Shown piece by piece: positions 1 to 8,639 of a stretch of DNA of 46,685 bases. Source of the stretch: Bacteroidales bacterium UBA5762 (GTDB lineage: Bacteria; Bacteroidota; Bacteroidia; Bacteroidales; TTA-H9); the NCBI GenBank assembly GCA_002418865.1, contig DIEY01000037.1:22453-69137 (forward strand). Reading direction: 5' to 3'. A model generated the notes under the pieces. That model had not been told where the DNA came from. It worked only from the letters and a program-made list of their open reading frames with translations, and searched no databases. A program made the translations under genes and the position numbers. The stretch's first letter is position 1. Each line of letters begins with the position of its first letter.

Positions 1-15
1 TTTAGGAGTTATTCT

Positions 16-1311
16 CTAACTTTTACGATAATATTTGAAACTTTTTCCAGGAAAGCGTGCAGAGTTGCCTAAAAGTTCTTCGATGCGTAAAAGTTGATTA
101 TACTTGGCGATGCGATCGGATCGAGAAGCCGAACCAGTTTTAATTAAGCCAGAATTCATAGCAACGGCAAGGTCGGCAATGGTAGTATCCTCGGTTTCTC
201 CCGAACGATGGCTAATAATAGCGGTATAGCCAGCACGATAAGCCATGTTAACTGCATCAATGGTTTCGGTAAGCGTTCCAATTTGATTTACTTTAATGAG
301 AATAGAATTGGCAACTCCCTTACTGATTCCTTCAGCGAGACGCTGGGTATTAGTGACAAATAAATCATCGCCTACCAGTTGTATTTGATTGCCCAATTTT
401 TGGGTCATCAATTTCCATCCATCCCAATCGTCTTCGGCCATTCCGTCTTCTAAACTAATGATAGGGTATTTATTTACCCAATTAGCCCAGAAGTCCACCA
501 TTTGCTGAGGAGTAAGCTTTTCACCACTTGATTTTTTAAGATGATAAACATTTTCTTCGGGGATAAAATATTCCGAAGAAGCAGGATCGAGGGCAATGCA
601 AATATCCTCACCAGGTTTATAGCCAGCCTGTTCAATAGCTTGTAGGATAACCTGCAGAGCTTCTTCATTGGATTTTAGATTGGGTGCAAAACCTCCTTCA
701 TCTCCAACATTGGTTGAATAGCCTGCTTTTTTGAGAACTTTGGCAAGATGATGGAAAACTTCAGAACCCATACGTATGGCATCGGTAAAGCTTACAGCCC
801 CAACAGGCATTATCATAAACTCCTGAAAATCAATGGAATTATCGGCATGTGATCCTCCGTTCAGAATATTCATCATGGGAATAGGGAGTGTATTGGCATT
901 AGGACCACCAAGATAACGGAAAAGAGGAAGATTAGCCTCAATAGCAGCGGCCTTAGCAACTGCCAAAGAAACTCCTAAAATTGCATTTGCGCCAAATTTC
1001 GCTTTGTTGGGCGTGCCATCTATTTCGATCATTCGTGCATCTATTTCATTTTGATCGAATATATACATCCCTTTCAATTCTTCACGCAGAACAGAATTGA
1101 CGTTGTCAACTGCTTTTAGAACACTTTTGCCAAGGTATAATGAAGGGTTTTCATCTCGAAGTTCAACGGCTTCGTGAACCCCTGTGGAAGCGCCAGATGG
1201 TACGGCCGCTCTTCCTAAAACACCATCATCAGTAATCACATCGACCTCTATGGTTGGATTACCTCTTGAATCGAGTATTTGACGTGCATTTATATAAGCA
1301 ATGTTACTCAT
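16..1311 (-). CDS. eno: Enolase
   Basis: Cytosolic glycolytic enzyme converting 2-phosphoglycerate to phosphoenolpyruvate with Mg2+. The 431-residue length is normal for bacterial enolase. Visible landmarks are PSGASTG at residues 38-44, the enolase signature ILIKVNQIGTLTET at about 337-350 containing the catalytic-base lysine, and SHRSGETEDT at about 367-376 of the substrate loop. The chain ends just inside the window edge, so the gene is complete. It follows rplQ by 73 bases on the same strand, a rplQ-eno arrangement seen in Bacteroidota, so it may be partly read through from the ribosomal cluster. I see no convincing separate promoter or terminator in the gap. Confidence 0.98.
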   Translation of the reverse strand: MSNIAYINARQILDSRGNPTIEVDVITDDGVLGRAAVPSGASTGVHEAVELRDENPSLYLGKSVLKAVDNVNSVLREELKGMYIFDQNEIDARMIEIDGTPNKAKFGANAILGVSLAVAKAAAIEANLPLFRYLGGPNANTLPIPMMNILNGGSHADNSIDFQEFMIMPVGAVSFTDAIRMGSEVFHHLAKVLKKAGYSTNVGDEGGFAPNLKSNEEALQVILQAIEQAGYKPGEDICIALDPASSEYFIPEENVYHLKKSSGEKLTPQQMVDFWANWVNKYPIISLEDGMAEDDWDGWKLMTQKLGNQIQLVGDDLFVTNTQRLAEGISKGVANSILIKVNQIGTLTETIDAVNMAYRAGYTAIISHRSGETEDTTIADLAVAMNSGLIKTGSASRSDRIAKYNQLLRIEELLGNSARFPGKSFKYYRKS

Positions 1312-1384
1312 TCTGTATAAATTTATGATAAAATAAAATTAAATAACAATTCACAAGTTGAGAGGGTTTTAGCCTCATGATCTC

Positions 1385-1873
1385 CTATTTATTAGTAGTA
1401 TCTTTTTTGGGAGTTTTAGACTCAGTTGGAGTGCCAACAGTACTTTTTCTACTTCTACCACGTCGAGTGCGTTGAGTTTTACCAGGTTTAGCCGATTTTC
1501 CGGTCAACAGTAATTCATTGAAATCGACCAATTCCATCATAGCAATTTCGGCACCATCTCCTTTTCTAAAGCCCAATTTCAAGATTCGGGTATAACCCCC
1601 AGGTCGATCCATAATTTTCGGTGATATCACTCTAAAAAGTTCGGTAACTGCTTCCTTATCTTGAAGGTAGCTAAACACAATGCGTCTACTATGTGTAGTA
1701 TCCTGTTTGGAGCGATTGATTAAAGGTTCGACATAACTACGTAATGCCTTTGCTTTGGCCAAAGTAGTCACAATTCGTTTATGTTTCAAAAGCGAAGCTG
1801 CCATGTTGGCTTGCATGGCCTTGCGATGGGCACTTGTGCGACCGAGGTGATTTATTTTTTTACCGTGTCTCAT
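1385..1873 (-). CDS. rplQ: 50S ribosomal protein L17
   Basis: Large-subunit protein near the peptide exit tunnel. The N-terminus MRHGKKINHLGRTSAHRKAM is diagnostic of L17, followed by the conserved RILKLGFRKGDGAEIAMMEL segment. At 162 residues it is longer than the roughly 120-residue E. coli protein because of a Lys/Arg/Thr-rich C-terminal tail from about residue 125, a low-complexity extension common in Bacteroidota. It lies 4 bases downstream of rpoA and is the last ribosomal gene of the alpha segment. Confidence 0.97.
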   Translation of the reverse strand: MRHGKKINHLGRTSAHRKAMQANMAASLLKHKRIVTTLAKAKALRSYVEPLINRSKQDTTHSRRIVFSYLQDKEAVTELFRVISPKIMDRPGGYTRILKLGFRKGDGAEIAMMELVDFNELLLTGKSAKPGKTQRTRRGRSRKSTVGTPTESKTPKKDTTNK

Positions 1874-1877
1874 TTCT

Positions 1878-2873
1878 TTAATCTTTATCTAATTTATATT
1901 TATCGACTTTCATTCCGAATTCTAAGCCTTTACTAGCCACGAGTTCTTCGAGTTCTTGCAAAGATTTACGGCCAAAGTTTCTAAATTTTAACAAGTCGTT
2001 TTTAGAGTAGGAAACTAAATCGCCGAGGGTCAGAACATCAGCGGCCTTCAGGCAATTAAGTGCTCTTACTGAAAGATGTAAGTCAGAGAGTTTAGTTTTA
2101 AGCAGTTCTCTCATTTGTTGAACATTTTCGTCGAGTTCTTCGGCTGCAGCCTTCATTTCAGGGTCGAGTGTGATTTTCTCGTCGGAAAACAATAGGAAAT
2201 GTTGAATGAGGATATGAGCAGCCTCACGTAGGGCATCTTTAGGATGGATAGATCCATCGGTAACTATAGTCAATAAAAGTTTCTCATAGTCGGTCTTTTG
2301 TTCAACCCGGAAGTTATCAACCTGATAACTAACATTTCGTACAGGAGTATGAATGGAATCCATTGAAATAGTACCTAAAGGAGCATTGAGTATCTTATTT
2401 TCTTCGGCAGGCACATAACCTCTTCCTTTGCGGATAGTCAGATACATATTTAGTTTTACCGATTTTTCCATTTTACAGATAACAACATCGGGATTCAATA
2501 CTTGAAAAGAGGTAAGGAATTTATTAATATCGCCAGCGGTAAAGGTTTCTTGCCCGCCAATAACAATACGAACTTCTTCGCCTTCCTGATTATTTTCACC
2601 CCAATTTTTAAAACGTATCTGTTTGAGATTAAGGATAATGTCGGTAACATCCTCGACAATGCCTGGAATTGATGAAAATTCATGATCTACGCCATCTATT
2701 CTTACTGAAGTAATAGCATATCCTTCGAGTGAACTCAGTAAGATGCGGCGCAGTGCATTCCCGATAGTTATACCGAAACCAGGCTCCAATGGTCTGAACT
2801 CAAATACTCCCTTGGTGTCGGAGGCTTGCAGCATGATGACTTTATCGGGTTTTTGAAATGCTAATATTGCCAT
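1878..2873 (-). CDS. rpoA: DNA-directed RNA polymerase alpha subunit
   Basis: Assembly platform for beta and beta-prime and contact site for activators and upstream DNA. The 331-residue protein has an N-terminal dimerisation domain (FRPLEPGFGITIGNALRRIL at about 26-45, the classic alpha motif) to about residue 235. The C-terminal helix-hairpin-helix domain spans about 255-325 (LSVRALNCLKAADVLTLGDL, then FRNFGRKSLQELEEL). Both domains are complete. It sits between rpsD and rplQ, the usual alpha-operon place, with 39 and 4 bases of spacing. Confidence 0.98.
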   Translation of the reverse strand: MAILAFQKPDKVIMLQASDTKGVFEFRPLEPGFGITIGNALRRILLSSLEGYAITSVRIDGVDHEFSSIPGIVEDVTDIILNLKQIRFKNWGENNQEGEEVRIVIGGQETFTAGDINKFLTSFQVLNPDVVICKMEKSVKLNMYLTIRKGRGYVPAEENKILNAPLGTISMDSIHTPVRNVSYQVDNFRVEQKTDYEKLLLTIVTDGSIHPKDALREAAHILIQHFLLFSDEKITLDPEMKAAAEELDENVQQMRELLKTKLSDLHLSVRALNCLKAADVLTLGDLVSYSKNDLLKFRNFGRKSLQELEELVASKGLEFGMKVDKYKLDKD

Positions 2874-2912
2874 ATTTTAGTTGTTATCTGATTTTTAAAG
2901 TAAACATCAAAA

Positions 2913-3518
2913 TTACTTGGAGTATAACTCCACAATTAACTGTTCTCGAATATTTTCGGGTATATCTTCACGATTGGGATAAGTCATAAATTTGCCACTC
3001 ATCAAGGCCAGATCCCATTCGAGCCATGGATAGGGCCTTGTATTGTGAGAAAGGCTATCGGTAATTACTTCAAGTGTTTTCGATTTTTCTCTCACACTTA
3101 CTACATCACCGGGTTTCAATAAAAAAGAAGGTATGCTTACAATTTCACCATTTACCATGATATGACGATGAGATACAAGTTGACGAGCAGCAGCCCTTGT
3201 TGGGGCAATCCCCAGTCGAAAAACAACATTGTCTAAACGAGACTCTATGAGTTGGAGTAATTTTTCTCCTGTGACTCCTCTCATACGAGCCGCCTTCTTA
3301 AAGATATTTCTAAACTGGCGTTCGAGGATTCCGTAAGTATATTTGGCTTTTTGCTTTTCAGCCAACTGCATGCCATATTCACTTTGTTTGCCCCTGTGAT
3401 GGCTTTGTCCATGCTGTCCTGGGGGATAATTTTTCTTTTCAAAATATCTATCAGGGCCATAAATGGGTTCCCTGAATTTTCTTGCAATCTTAGTTTTTGG
3501 TCCAATATATCTTGCCAT
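2913..3518 (-). CDS. rpsD: 30S ribosomal protein S4
   Basis: Primary 16S rRNA-binding protein that nucleates 30S assembly and, in many bacteria, represses its own operon. The 201-residue protein begins MARYIGPKTKIARKFREPI. It carries the S4 RNA-binding fold at about 91-150 (RLDNVVFRLGIAPTRAAARQ, then VNGEIVSIPSFLLKPGDVV). The N-terminal zinc-binding cysteines found in some S4 proteins are absent. Gene order rpsK-rpsD-rpoA is canonical. In Bacteroidota S4 is a candidate operon regulator, but I saw no obvious leader structure in the 42-base gap upstream. Confidence 0.98.
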   Translation of the reverse strand: MARYIGPKTKIARKFREPIYGPDRYFEKKNYPPGQHGQSHHRGKQSEYGMQLAEKQKAKYTYGILERQFRNIFKKAARMRGVTGEKLLQLIESRLDNVVFRLGIAPTRAAARQLVSHRHIMVNGEIVSIPSFLLKPGDVVSVREKSKTLEVITDSLSHNTRPYPWLEWDLALMSGKFMTYPNREDIPENIREQLIVELYSK

Positions 3519-3560
3519 AAAGAAGTATTATTTTACAGTTTATTATATCTATTAGAAGAA

Positions 3561-3959
3561 TTAGACGCGTCTTCTTTTGGGTGGACGGCAACCATTGTGA
3601 GGTAATGGAGTAATATCTCTGATCTCAGTAACTTCTATACCCGAGGAGTGAATAGTACGTATGGCTGATTCACGACCAGCACCAGGCCCTCTCACATAGG
3701 CTTTTACTTTTCGCAAGCCCAAGTCGTAAGCCACTTTGGCGCATTCTTGTGCAGCCATTTGAGCAGCATAAGGAGTATTTTTCTTTGATCCCCTAAATCC
3801 CATCTTCCCGGCAGAAGCCCAAGAAATTACCTCACCATTATTATTAGTCAGACTAATGATAATATTGTTAAAGGAGGAGTGTATATAAGCTCTTCCAGTA
3901 GCCTCCACTCTTACGACTCTTTTCTTGGAGGATTTTACAGATTTTGTGCTCTTTGCCAT
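3561..3959 (-). CDS. rpsK: 30S ribosomal protein S11
   Basis: Platform protein of the 30S subunit that contacts mRNA near the E site. The 132-residue sequence has the S11 core (AYIHSSFNNIIISLTNNNGE) and the highly conserved C-terminus DITPLPHNGCRPPKRRRV. The basic Lys-rich N-terminal 15 residues are normal. It lies between rpsM and rpsD in the alpha segment. Confidence 0.98.
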   Translation of the reverse strand: MAKSTKSVKSSKKRVVRVEATGRAYIHSSFNNIIISLTNNNGEVISWASAGKMGFRGSKKNTPYAAQMAAQECAKVAYDLGLRKVKAYVRGPGAGRESAIRTIHSSGIEVTEIRDITPLPHNGCRPPKRRRV

Positions 3960-4010
3960 TTCCTTATTTTTACTTTAATTATAATTCTTCTAATTTTAAT
4001 AGAAAATCAA

Positions 4011-4391
4011 TTATCCTTTAGTGGCTTTTTTCTTATTAGCCACAGTTTTTTTCCTGCCTTTTCGGGTACGTGCATTGTTTTTGGTAGATTGACCTCTAAC
4101 GGGTAATCCAAGACGATGTCGTATGCCCCTATAACATCCGATGTCCATCAAACGTTTAATATTCATTTGAACTTCCGACCGAAGTCCTCCTTCAACCTTG
4201 TACTGATTAGTGATGATATTACGTATGGTTGATAATTCGTTGTCGTTCCAATCAGCCACTTTTTTATCATAGTCAATTCCAGCCTCGCTCAGAATCTTAC
4301 GGGCAGTAGAGCGGCCAATGCCATAAATATAGGTGAGGCCAATTTCTCCTCTCTTGTTTCGTGGTAAATCTACACCAGCTATTCTTGCCAT
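4011..4391 (-). CDS. rpsM: 30S ribosomal protein S13
   Basis: Head protein of the 30S subunit forming bridges to the 50S and touching P-site tRNA. The sequence starts MARIAGVDLPRNKRGEIGLT, has the helix-two-turn-helix GIGRSTARKILSEAGID, and ends with the basic RHRLGLPVRGQSTKNNART tail that reaches the decoding centre. 126 residues is a normal length. It follows rpmJ by 41 bases. Confidence 0.98.
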   Translation of the reverse strand: MARIAGVDLPRNKRGEIGLTYIYGIGRSTARKILSEAGIDYDKKVADWNDNELSTIRNIITNQYKVEGGLRSEVQMNIKRLMDIGCYRGIRHRLGLPVRGQSTKNNARTRKGRKKTVANKKKATKG

Positions 4392-4432
4392 ATCTTATAG
4401 TTAATTGAATTTCAAAATTATAAAATTCTTTC

Positions 4433-4549
4433 TTAACCCTGTCTTTGTTTATACTTAGGGTTTTTTTTGTTGATAACATACACTACTCCTTTGCGTCTTA
4501 CAATTTTGCAATCAGGAGTTCTGCGTTTTACTGAAGCTCTTACTTTCAT
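4433..4549 (-). CDS. rpmJ: 50S ribosomal protein L36
   Basis: A 38-residue protein found by translating the gap between infA and rpsM. It starts MKVRASVKRRTPDCKIVRR and ends NKKNPKYKQRQG, an unmistakable L36. It helps organise 23S rRNA near the GTPase-associated region. Only one cysteine (residue 14) remains of the four zinc-ribbon ligands present in the C+ form, so this is a zinc-free (C-) L36, as is usual in Bacteroidota. Spacing is 27 bases to infA and 41 to rpsM, fitting the canonical infA-rpmJ-rpsM order. Confidence 0.96.
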   Translation of the reverse strand: MKVRASVKRRTPDCKIVRRKGVVYVINKKNPKYKQRQG

Positions 4550-4576
4550 ATTGAGTTTTATAAATTTATTGATATT

Positions 4577-4795
4577 CTACTTATAACGAAATATGATTCT
4601 TCCCTTTGTCAGATCATAAGGAGTCATTTCAACCTTAACTTTATCGCCTGGGAGGATTTTAATATAGTGCATTCTCATTTTTCCAGAAATATGTGCAATA
4701 ATTTTGTGTCCATTCTCGAGTTCTACTCTAAACATAGCATTACCTAAAGCTTCAATTACGGTACCGTCCTGTTCTATGGAGATCTGTTTTGCCAT
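4577..4795 (-). CDS. infA: Translation initiation factor IF-1
   Basis: Binds the 30S A site during initiation. The 72-residue OB-fold protein begins MAKQISIEQDGTVIEALGNA and ends YDLTKGRIIFRYK, the standard IF-1 ends. A longer reading with ten extra N-terminal residues is open to 4825 but would run into map. The ATG at 4795 gives the canonical length and leaves a single base between it and the map stop codon, which suggests translational coupling. Confidence 0.97.
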   Translation of the reverse strand: MAKQISIEQDGTVIEALGNAMFRVELENGHKIIAHISGKMRMHYIKILPGDKVKVEMTPYDLTKGRIIFRYK

Positions 4796-4796
4796 A

Positions 4797-5579
4797 TTAG
4801 TTTTTACGACTTGATAGAACTTCATCGATATAATCGAAGGTAGATAAAATTTGTGCCCTTCCTTTTAATACGACGACATCGTGTTCGAAGTGGGCCGATG
4901 GCATACCATCTTTTGTTCTGATGGTCCAACCATCTTTATCTTGGCTGATATGCCAGGTGCCCATATTTACCATGGGTTCTATAGCTAAAATCATGCCTTC
5001 TTGTAGTTTTTGACCCGTTCCCCTACGTCCATAATTAGGCACTTCGGGCTTTTCGTGCATACTTGTTCCTAATCCATGGCCCACGAGGTCTCTTACAACA
5101 GAATATCCATAAGATTCAACATAACTTTGAATGGCATAACCTATATCACCGAGGCGGTTGCCAGCGACTGCTTCTTCTATACCTTTATAGAGCGATTCGA
5201 GCGTTCGTTTAAGTAGCAATTCAACCTCGGGCTTTATCTCTCCAACGGCAAAAGTATAAGCCGAATCACCCCAATAACCATTCAACACTGTTCCACAATC
5301 AACCGAAACAATATCGCCTTCCTTCAGTTCATAATCGCCAGGAATCCCATGAACCACAACAGAATTAACAGAGATGCAAATGGCTTTAGGAAAACCATTG
5401 TACCCTTTGAAGCCCGGGATAGCGCCATGATCGCGAATAAATTCTTCGGCAATTCGATCGAGCTCTATCGTTTTAATGCCGGGTCGGATATATTTGGCCA
5501 CTTCGGCGAGAGTTTTCCCGACAAGTATTGAACTCTGTCGTACCAGCTCTATTTCTTCGGATGATTTTATAAGACCCAT
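4797..5579 (-). CDS. map: Methionine aminopeptidase, type I
   Basis: Removes the initiator Met from nascent proteins co-translationally. The 260-residue pita-bread-fold enzyme shows all five metal ligands: D94 (VSVDCGT), D105 (GYWGDSAYTF), H168 (VGHGLGTSMHEKP), E201 (ILAIEPMV) and E232 (HFEHDVVV), plus substrate-site H77 (VVHGIPGDY). There is no N-terminal zinc-finger extension, so it is the short type Ia form. It lies between secY (15 bases) and infA (1 base), the usual place in the spc operon. Confidence 0.98.
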   Translation of the reverse strand: MGLIKSSEEIELVRQSSILVGKTLAEVAKYIRPGIKTIELDRIAEEFIRDHGAIPGFKGYNGFPKAICISVNSVVVHGIPGDYELKEGDIVSVDCGTVLNGYWGDSAYTFAVGEIKPEVELLLKRTLESLYKGIEEAVAGNRLGDIGYAIQSYVESYGYSVVRDLVGHGLGTSMHEKPEVPNYGRRGTGQKLQEGMILAIEPMVNMGTWHISQDKDGWTIRTKDGMPSAHFEHDVVVLKGRAQILSTFDYIDEVLSSRKN

Positions 5580-5594
5580 AATTATATTAAAAAT

Positions 5595-6947
5595 TTACAT
5601 CGCTATGGAAGTACGGCCCTTTATCCTTCCTGATTTCATCAATCCATCATAATGCCGCATCAGCAAATGACTCTCGATTTGTTGCAAGGTATCAAGCACT
5701 ACTCCTACCAGAATGAGTAAAGAAGTGCCTCCATAAAACTGTGCAAACTGAGAGCTGACACCAAAAAGCCCGACTATAGCAGGCATAATGGCCACAAAAG
5801 CAAGAAAGATAGAACCTGGTAATGTTATCCTCGACATTACATTATCTATGAACTCGGCAGTTTTTTTACCAGGTTTTACCCCTGGGATAAATCCACCGTT
5901 TTTCTTCATATCTTCTGCCATCTGATTATGATTCACCGTAATAGCCGTATAAAAATAGGTAAACACTATAATCAGAATAGCAAAAACGAAATTATACCAA
6001 AAACTATTGATATCAGTAAATGCGGCAGCAAAGCCAGTAAGGGTTTCGGAGCGGGCAAAACCAGCAATAGTCAATGGAAGGAACATGATAGCTTGAGCAA
6101 AAATAATAGGCATTACCCCAGCAGCATTCACTTTTAAAGGAATGTATTGGCGAACACCCCCATATTGTTTATTACCAACAATGCGTTTAGCATATTGTAC
6201 AGGAATTTTACGTGTTCCCTGCACTAATAGAATAGTAACTAATATTACACCAATTAAAACCGCTATTTCAAGCACGAAGAATACCAACCCACCTCCTTTT
6301 TCTTCCATTCTCGATACAAATTCTCCAGCTAAAGCAAATGGCAAACGAGCGATAATACCAATCATAATAATGAGTGATATTCCGTTGCCTATACCTTTGT
6401 CGGTTATTCGTTCACCAAGCCACATCACGAACATGGTACCAGCTACCAAAATAATTACACTCGATACCCAGAAGAAGGTTGTAGGCGAATTGCTCCCAGG
6501 ATTAACCAGCAAGATTGAATTAGGACTTTGATTGATCAGATTGGCAATATAACCAGGAGCCTGAAGAGCAGTAACAGCAATGGTTAGATAGCGGGTTATT
6601 TGATTAAGTTTCTTACGTCCACTCTCACCTTCTTTCTGCAATTTTTGGAAATACGGCACTGCTAAGCCTAAAAGCTGAATAATAATAGAGGCAGAAATAT
6701 AAGGCATTACTCCAAGGGCAAAGATGGAAGCATGTGAAAATGCACCTCCCGAAAACATGTTCAACAGACCGAGTAAACCATCCTTGGTTTGATTACTAAT
6801 GGCAGTTAATTCATTGGGATCGATACCAGGAAGTGTAATATACGAACCAAGTCTGTAAATCAATATAATGCCAAGGGTATATAGTATTCTTTGTCGAAGT
6901 TCTTCGATCTGGAATATATTTCTTAATGTTTGTATTATTTTTTTCAT
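5595..6947 (-). CDS. secY: Protein translocase subunit SecY
   Basis: Pore-forming subunit of the SecYEG inner-membrane channel. The 450-residue protein has ten predicted hydrophobic helices. It also has the family landmarks LGVMPYISASIIIQLL (about residues 78-93), the WLGERITDKGIGNGISLIIM loop and a KPGKKTAEFI loop, with a basic C-terminus. It follows rplO by 90 bases, the widest gap inside the spc segment; that gap holds a small CCTTT/AAAGG hairpin but no promoter I recognise. Confidence 0.98.
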   Translation of the reverse strand: MKKIIQTLRNIFQIEELRQRILYTLGIILIYRLGSYITLPGIDPNELTAISNQTKDGLLGLLNMFSGGAFSHASIFALGVMPYISASIIIQLLGLAVPYFQKLQKEGESGRKKLNQITRYLTIAVTALQAPGYIANLINQSPNSILLVNPGSNSPTTFFWVSSVIILVAGTMFVMWLGERITDKGIGNGISLIIMIGIIARLPFALAGEFVSRMEEKGGGLVFFVLEIAVLIGVILVTILLVQGTRKIPVQYAKRIVGNKQYGGVRQYIPLKVNAAGVMPIIFAQAIMFLPLTIAGFARSETLTGFAAAFTDINSFWYNFVFAILIIVFTYFYTAITVNHNQMAEDMKKNGGFIPGVKPGKKTAEFIDNVMSRITLPGSIFLAFVAIMPAIVGLFGVSSQFAQFYGGTSLLILVGVVLDTLQQIESHLLMRHYDGLMKSGRIKGRTSIAM

Positions 6948-7037
6948 CAGTAGTTTGATTGTTTAATCAGAGCTGTAGGAATGCCTTTAAATAAATAAAG
7001 GATATTTTATGCGATTTTGTTTTCATATCGGCATTCA

Positions 7038-7487
7038 TCATTTTATCAAATTTGCAGTACCTCCCATAGATTCGATGACCTCGATAGCTTTTTTTGAGAA
7101 AGCATGAGCAGTGATATTCAACTTGGTGGAAAGTTGTCCTCGTCCAAGAATTTTGACTCTTTCTTTCTTACCAATTAAACCATGCTCAATAAAGGTTTCG
7201 ATATTAAAATCGTTGATACCTAATTTATCTGAGAGGTTTTGAAGTAGATCGAGATTAATTCCGGTGTATTCTATACGATTAAAATTCTTGAATCCACCTT
7301 TAGGAATACGTCGATGCAAAGGCATTTGACCTCCTTCGAAACCAATTTTTCTTTTATCACCCGAACGAGATTGAGCTCCTTTATTTCCGCGCGTAGAAGT
7401 GCCACCGCGGCCTGAGCCTTGTCCTCTTCCTAGGCGTTTGTTGGTTTTAACCGATCCTTTGGCGGGTTTCAGATTACTTAAATCCAT
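7038..7487 (-). CDS. rplO: 50S ribosomal protein L15
   Basis: Late-assembly 23S rRNA-binding protein. Starting at the ATG at 7487 gives 149 residues beginning MDLSNLKPAKGSVKTNKRLG, with the glycine-rich RGQGSGRGGTSTRGNKGAQS stretch typical of L15. The reading frame is open 17 codons further upstream, but that extension would overlap the rpmD 3' end and matches nothing in L15, so the shorter start is preferred. It lies 34 bases after rpmD. Confidence 0.97.
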   Translation of the reverse strand: MDLSNLKPAKGSVKTNKRLGRGQGSGRGGTSTRGNKGAQSRSGDKRKIGFEGGQMPLHRRIPKGGFKNFNRIEYTGINLDLLQNLSDKLGINDFNIETFIEHGLIGKKERVKILGRGQLSTKLNITAHAFSKKAIEVIESMGGTANLIK

Positions 7488-7521
7488 ATTATTAATTTTT
7501 TGATAAATTTCATTGAAACAA

Positions 7522-7701
7522 TTAAATTTCTTCAACAACGACCAGGTGAGCTACCTTACGCACCATTCCTATTATTTGGGGTGTTGCGTTATGCTCAATG
7601 GTGCGATTGAGACGACCTAATCCTAAGGCCTTCAGGGTACGTTTCTGATCAACTGGTTTCCCAATCCCGCTTCTAATTTGCCGTATTCTTATTCTTTTCA
7701 T
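7522..7701 (-). CDS. rpmD: 50S ribosomal protein L30
   Basis: Small ferredoxin-like large-subunit protein. The chosen start at 7701 gives 59 residues, MKRIRIRQIRSGIGKPVDQK, followed by the conserved TLKALGLGRLNRTIEH. A start three codons upstream is possible but gives an atypical MFN prefix. It sits in the canonical rpsE-rpmD-rplO order. Confidence 0.96.
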   Translation of the reverse strand: MKRIRIRQIRSGIGKPVDQKRTLKALGLGRLNRTIEHNATPQIIGMVRKVAHLVVVEEI

Positions 7702-7725
7702 ATTGAACAAAGGATTAAAGTTGTT

Positions 7726-8244
7726 TTAGCCATTAAAAACAGTATCGAGATCTACTCCACGCAGTTGAGCCACAGTATATGGATCGCGTAGTTGCAACAA
7801 AGCGTTGACAGTTGCTTTAACCACGCTATGTGGATTAGACGAACCCTTACATTTAGCGAGTACGTCTTTAATACCCACACTTTCCAAAACTGCACGCATA
7901 GCTCCTCCAGCAATTACTCCTGTGCCAGGTGCAGCAGGTTTCAAAAATACGATTGCTCCGCTATATTTACCTTCTTGTTCGTGTGGTATGGTACCTTTGA
8001 TGACGGGTATCCTGACAAGGTTCTTTTTTGCGTCATCAATACCTTTAGATATGGCAGCAGTAACTTCTTTAGCTTTTCCAAGTCCATAGCCAACTACTCC
8101 ATTTTCATTGCCAACCACAACTATGGCAGAAAAGCTAAATGCGCGTCCTCCTTTTGTCACTTTAGTTACACGTTGGATGCTTACCAATCGGTCTTTAAAT
8201 TCGATTTCACTCGATTTTACTCTTTTAATATTTGCGTTAGCCAT
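7726..8244 (-). CDS. rpsE: 30S ribosomal protein S5
   Basis: Decoding-fidelity protein of the 30S body; ram and spectinomycin-resistance mutations map to it in other bacteria. The N-terminal double-stranded-RNA-binding fold is visible as KDRLVSIQRVTKVTKGGRAF, then VVGYGLGKAKEVTAAISKGI. The C-terminal domain contains GTGVIAGGAMRAVLESVGI. 172 residues is normal. It is separated from rplR by 9 bases. Confidence 0.98.
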   Translation of the reverse strand: MANANIKRVKSSEIEFKDRLVSIQRVTKVTKGGRAFSFSAIVVVGNENGVVGYGLGKAKEVTAAISKGIDDAKKNLVRIPVIKGTIPHEQEGKYSGAIVFLKPAAPGTGVIAGGAMRAVLESVGIKDVLAKCKGSSNPHSVVKATVNALLQLRDPYTVAQLRGVDLDTVFNG

Positions 8245-8253
8245 ATTCAGAAT

Positions 8254-8616
8254 TTAAAAAATTAAACCATTTTCTCTGGCAGCTTCTGCCAAAGCTTTTA
8301 CTCGGCCATGGTACAAAAAACCATTACGATCGAAGACGACAGTAGTAATGCCTACTTCTTGAGCCTTGCGAGCTATTTCACTTCCTACGATACGAGCTTG
8401 CTGGGTTTTTGTCATCTTCTCTTGCGGAAAATCTTTTTGTAAACTCGAGGCAGAAACTAAAGTCTTACCTTGTGTATCATCCACAATTTGGGCATAAATC
8501 TGAGCATTGCTTCGATATACAGTTAAGCGCGGTCTCTCGGTCGTGCCTCTTAAACGTTTACGGATACTCATTTTTATCCGTTGACGTCTTTTAAGTTTTG
8601 TATTCTTTATAGACAT
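8254..8616 (-). CDS. rplR: 50S ribosomal protein L18
   Basis: 5S rRNA-binding protein of the central protuberance. The 120-residue sequence has the basic N-terminus KRRQRIKMSIRKRLRGTTER, the RPRLTVYRSNAQIYAQIVDD core and the C-terminal DRNGFLYHGRVKALAEAARE. Lies between rplF and rpsE. Confidence 0.97.
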   Translation of the reverse strand: MSIKNTKLKRRQRIKMSIRKRLRGTTERPRLTVYRSNAQIYAQIVDDTQGKTLVSASSLQKDFPQEKMTKTQQARIVGSEIARKAQEVGITTVVFDRNGFLYHGRVKALAEAARENGLIF

Positions 8617-8639
8617 ATTGCGTTCGTAATTTTATTTGA

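Noticed and set aside
7792..8265. Long plus-strand ORF antisense to rpsE
   Set aside because: Shadow of the S5 gene; composition and residues have no protein-like motif.
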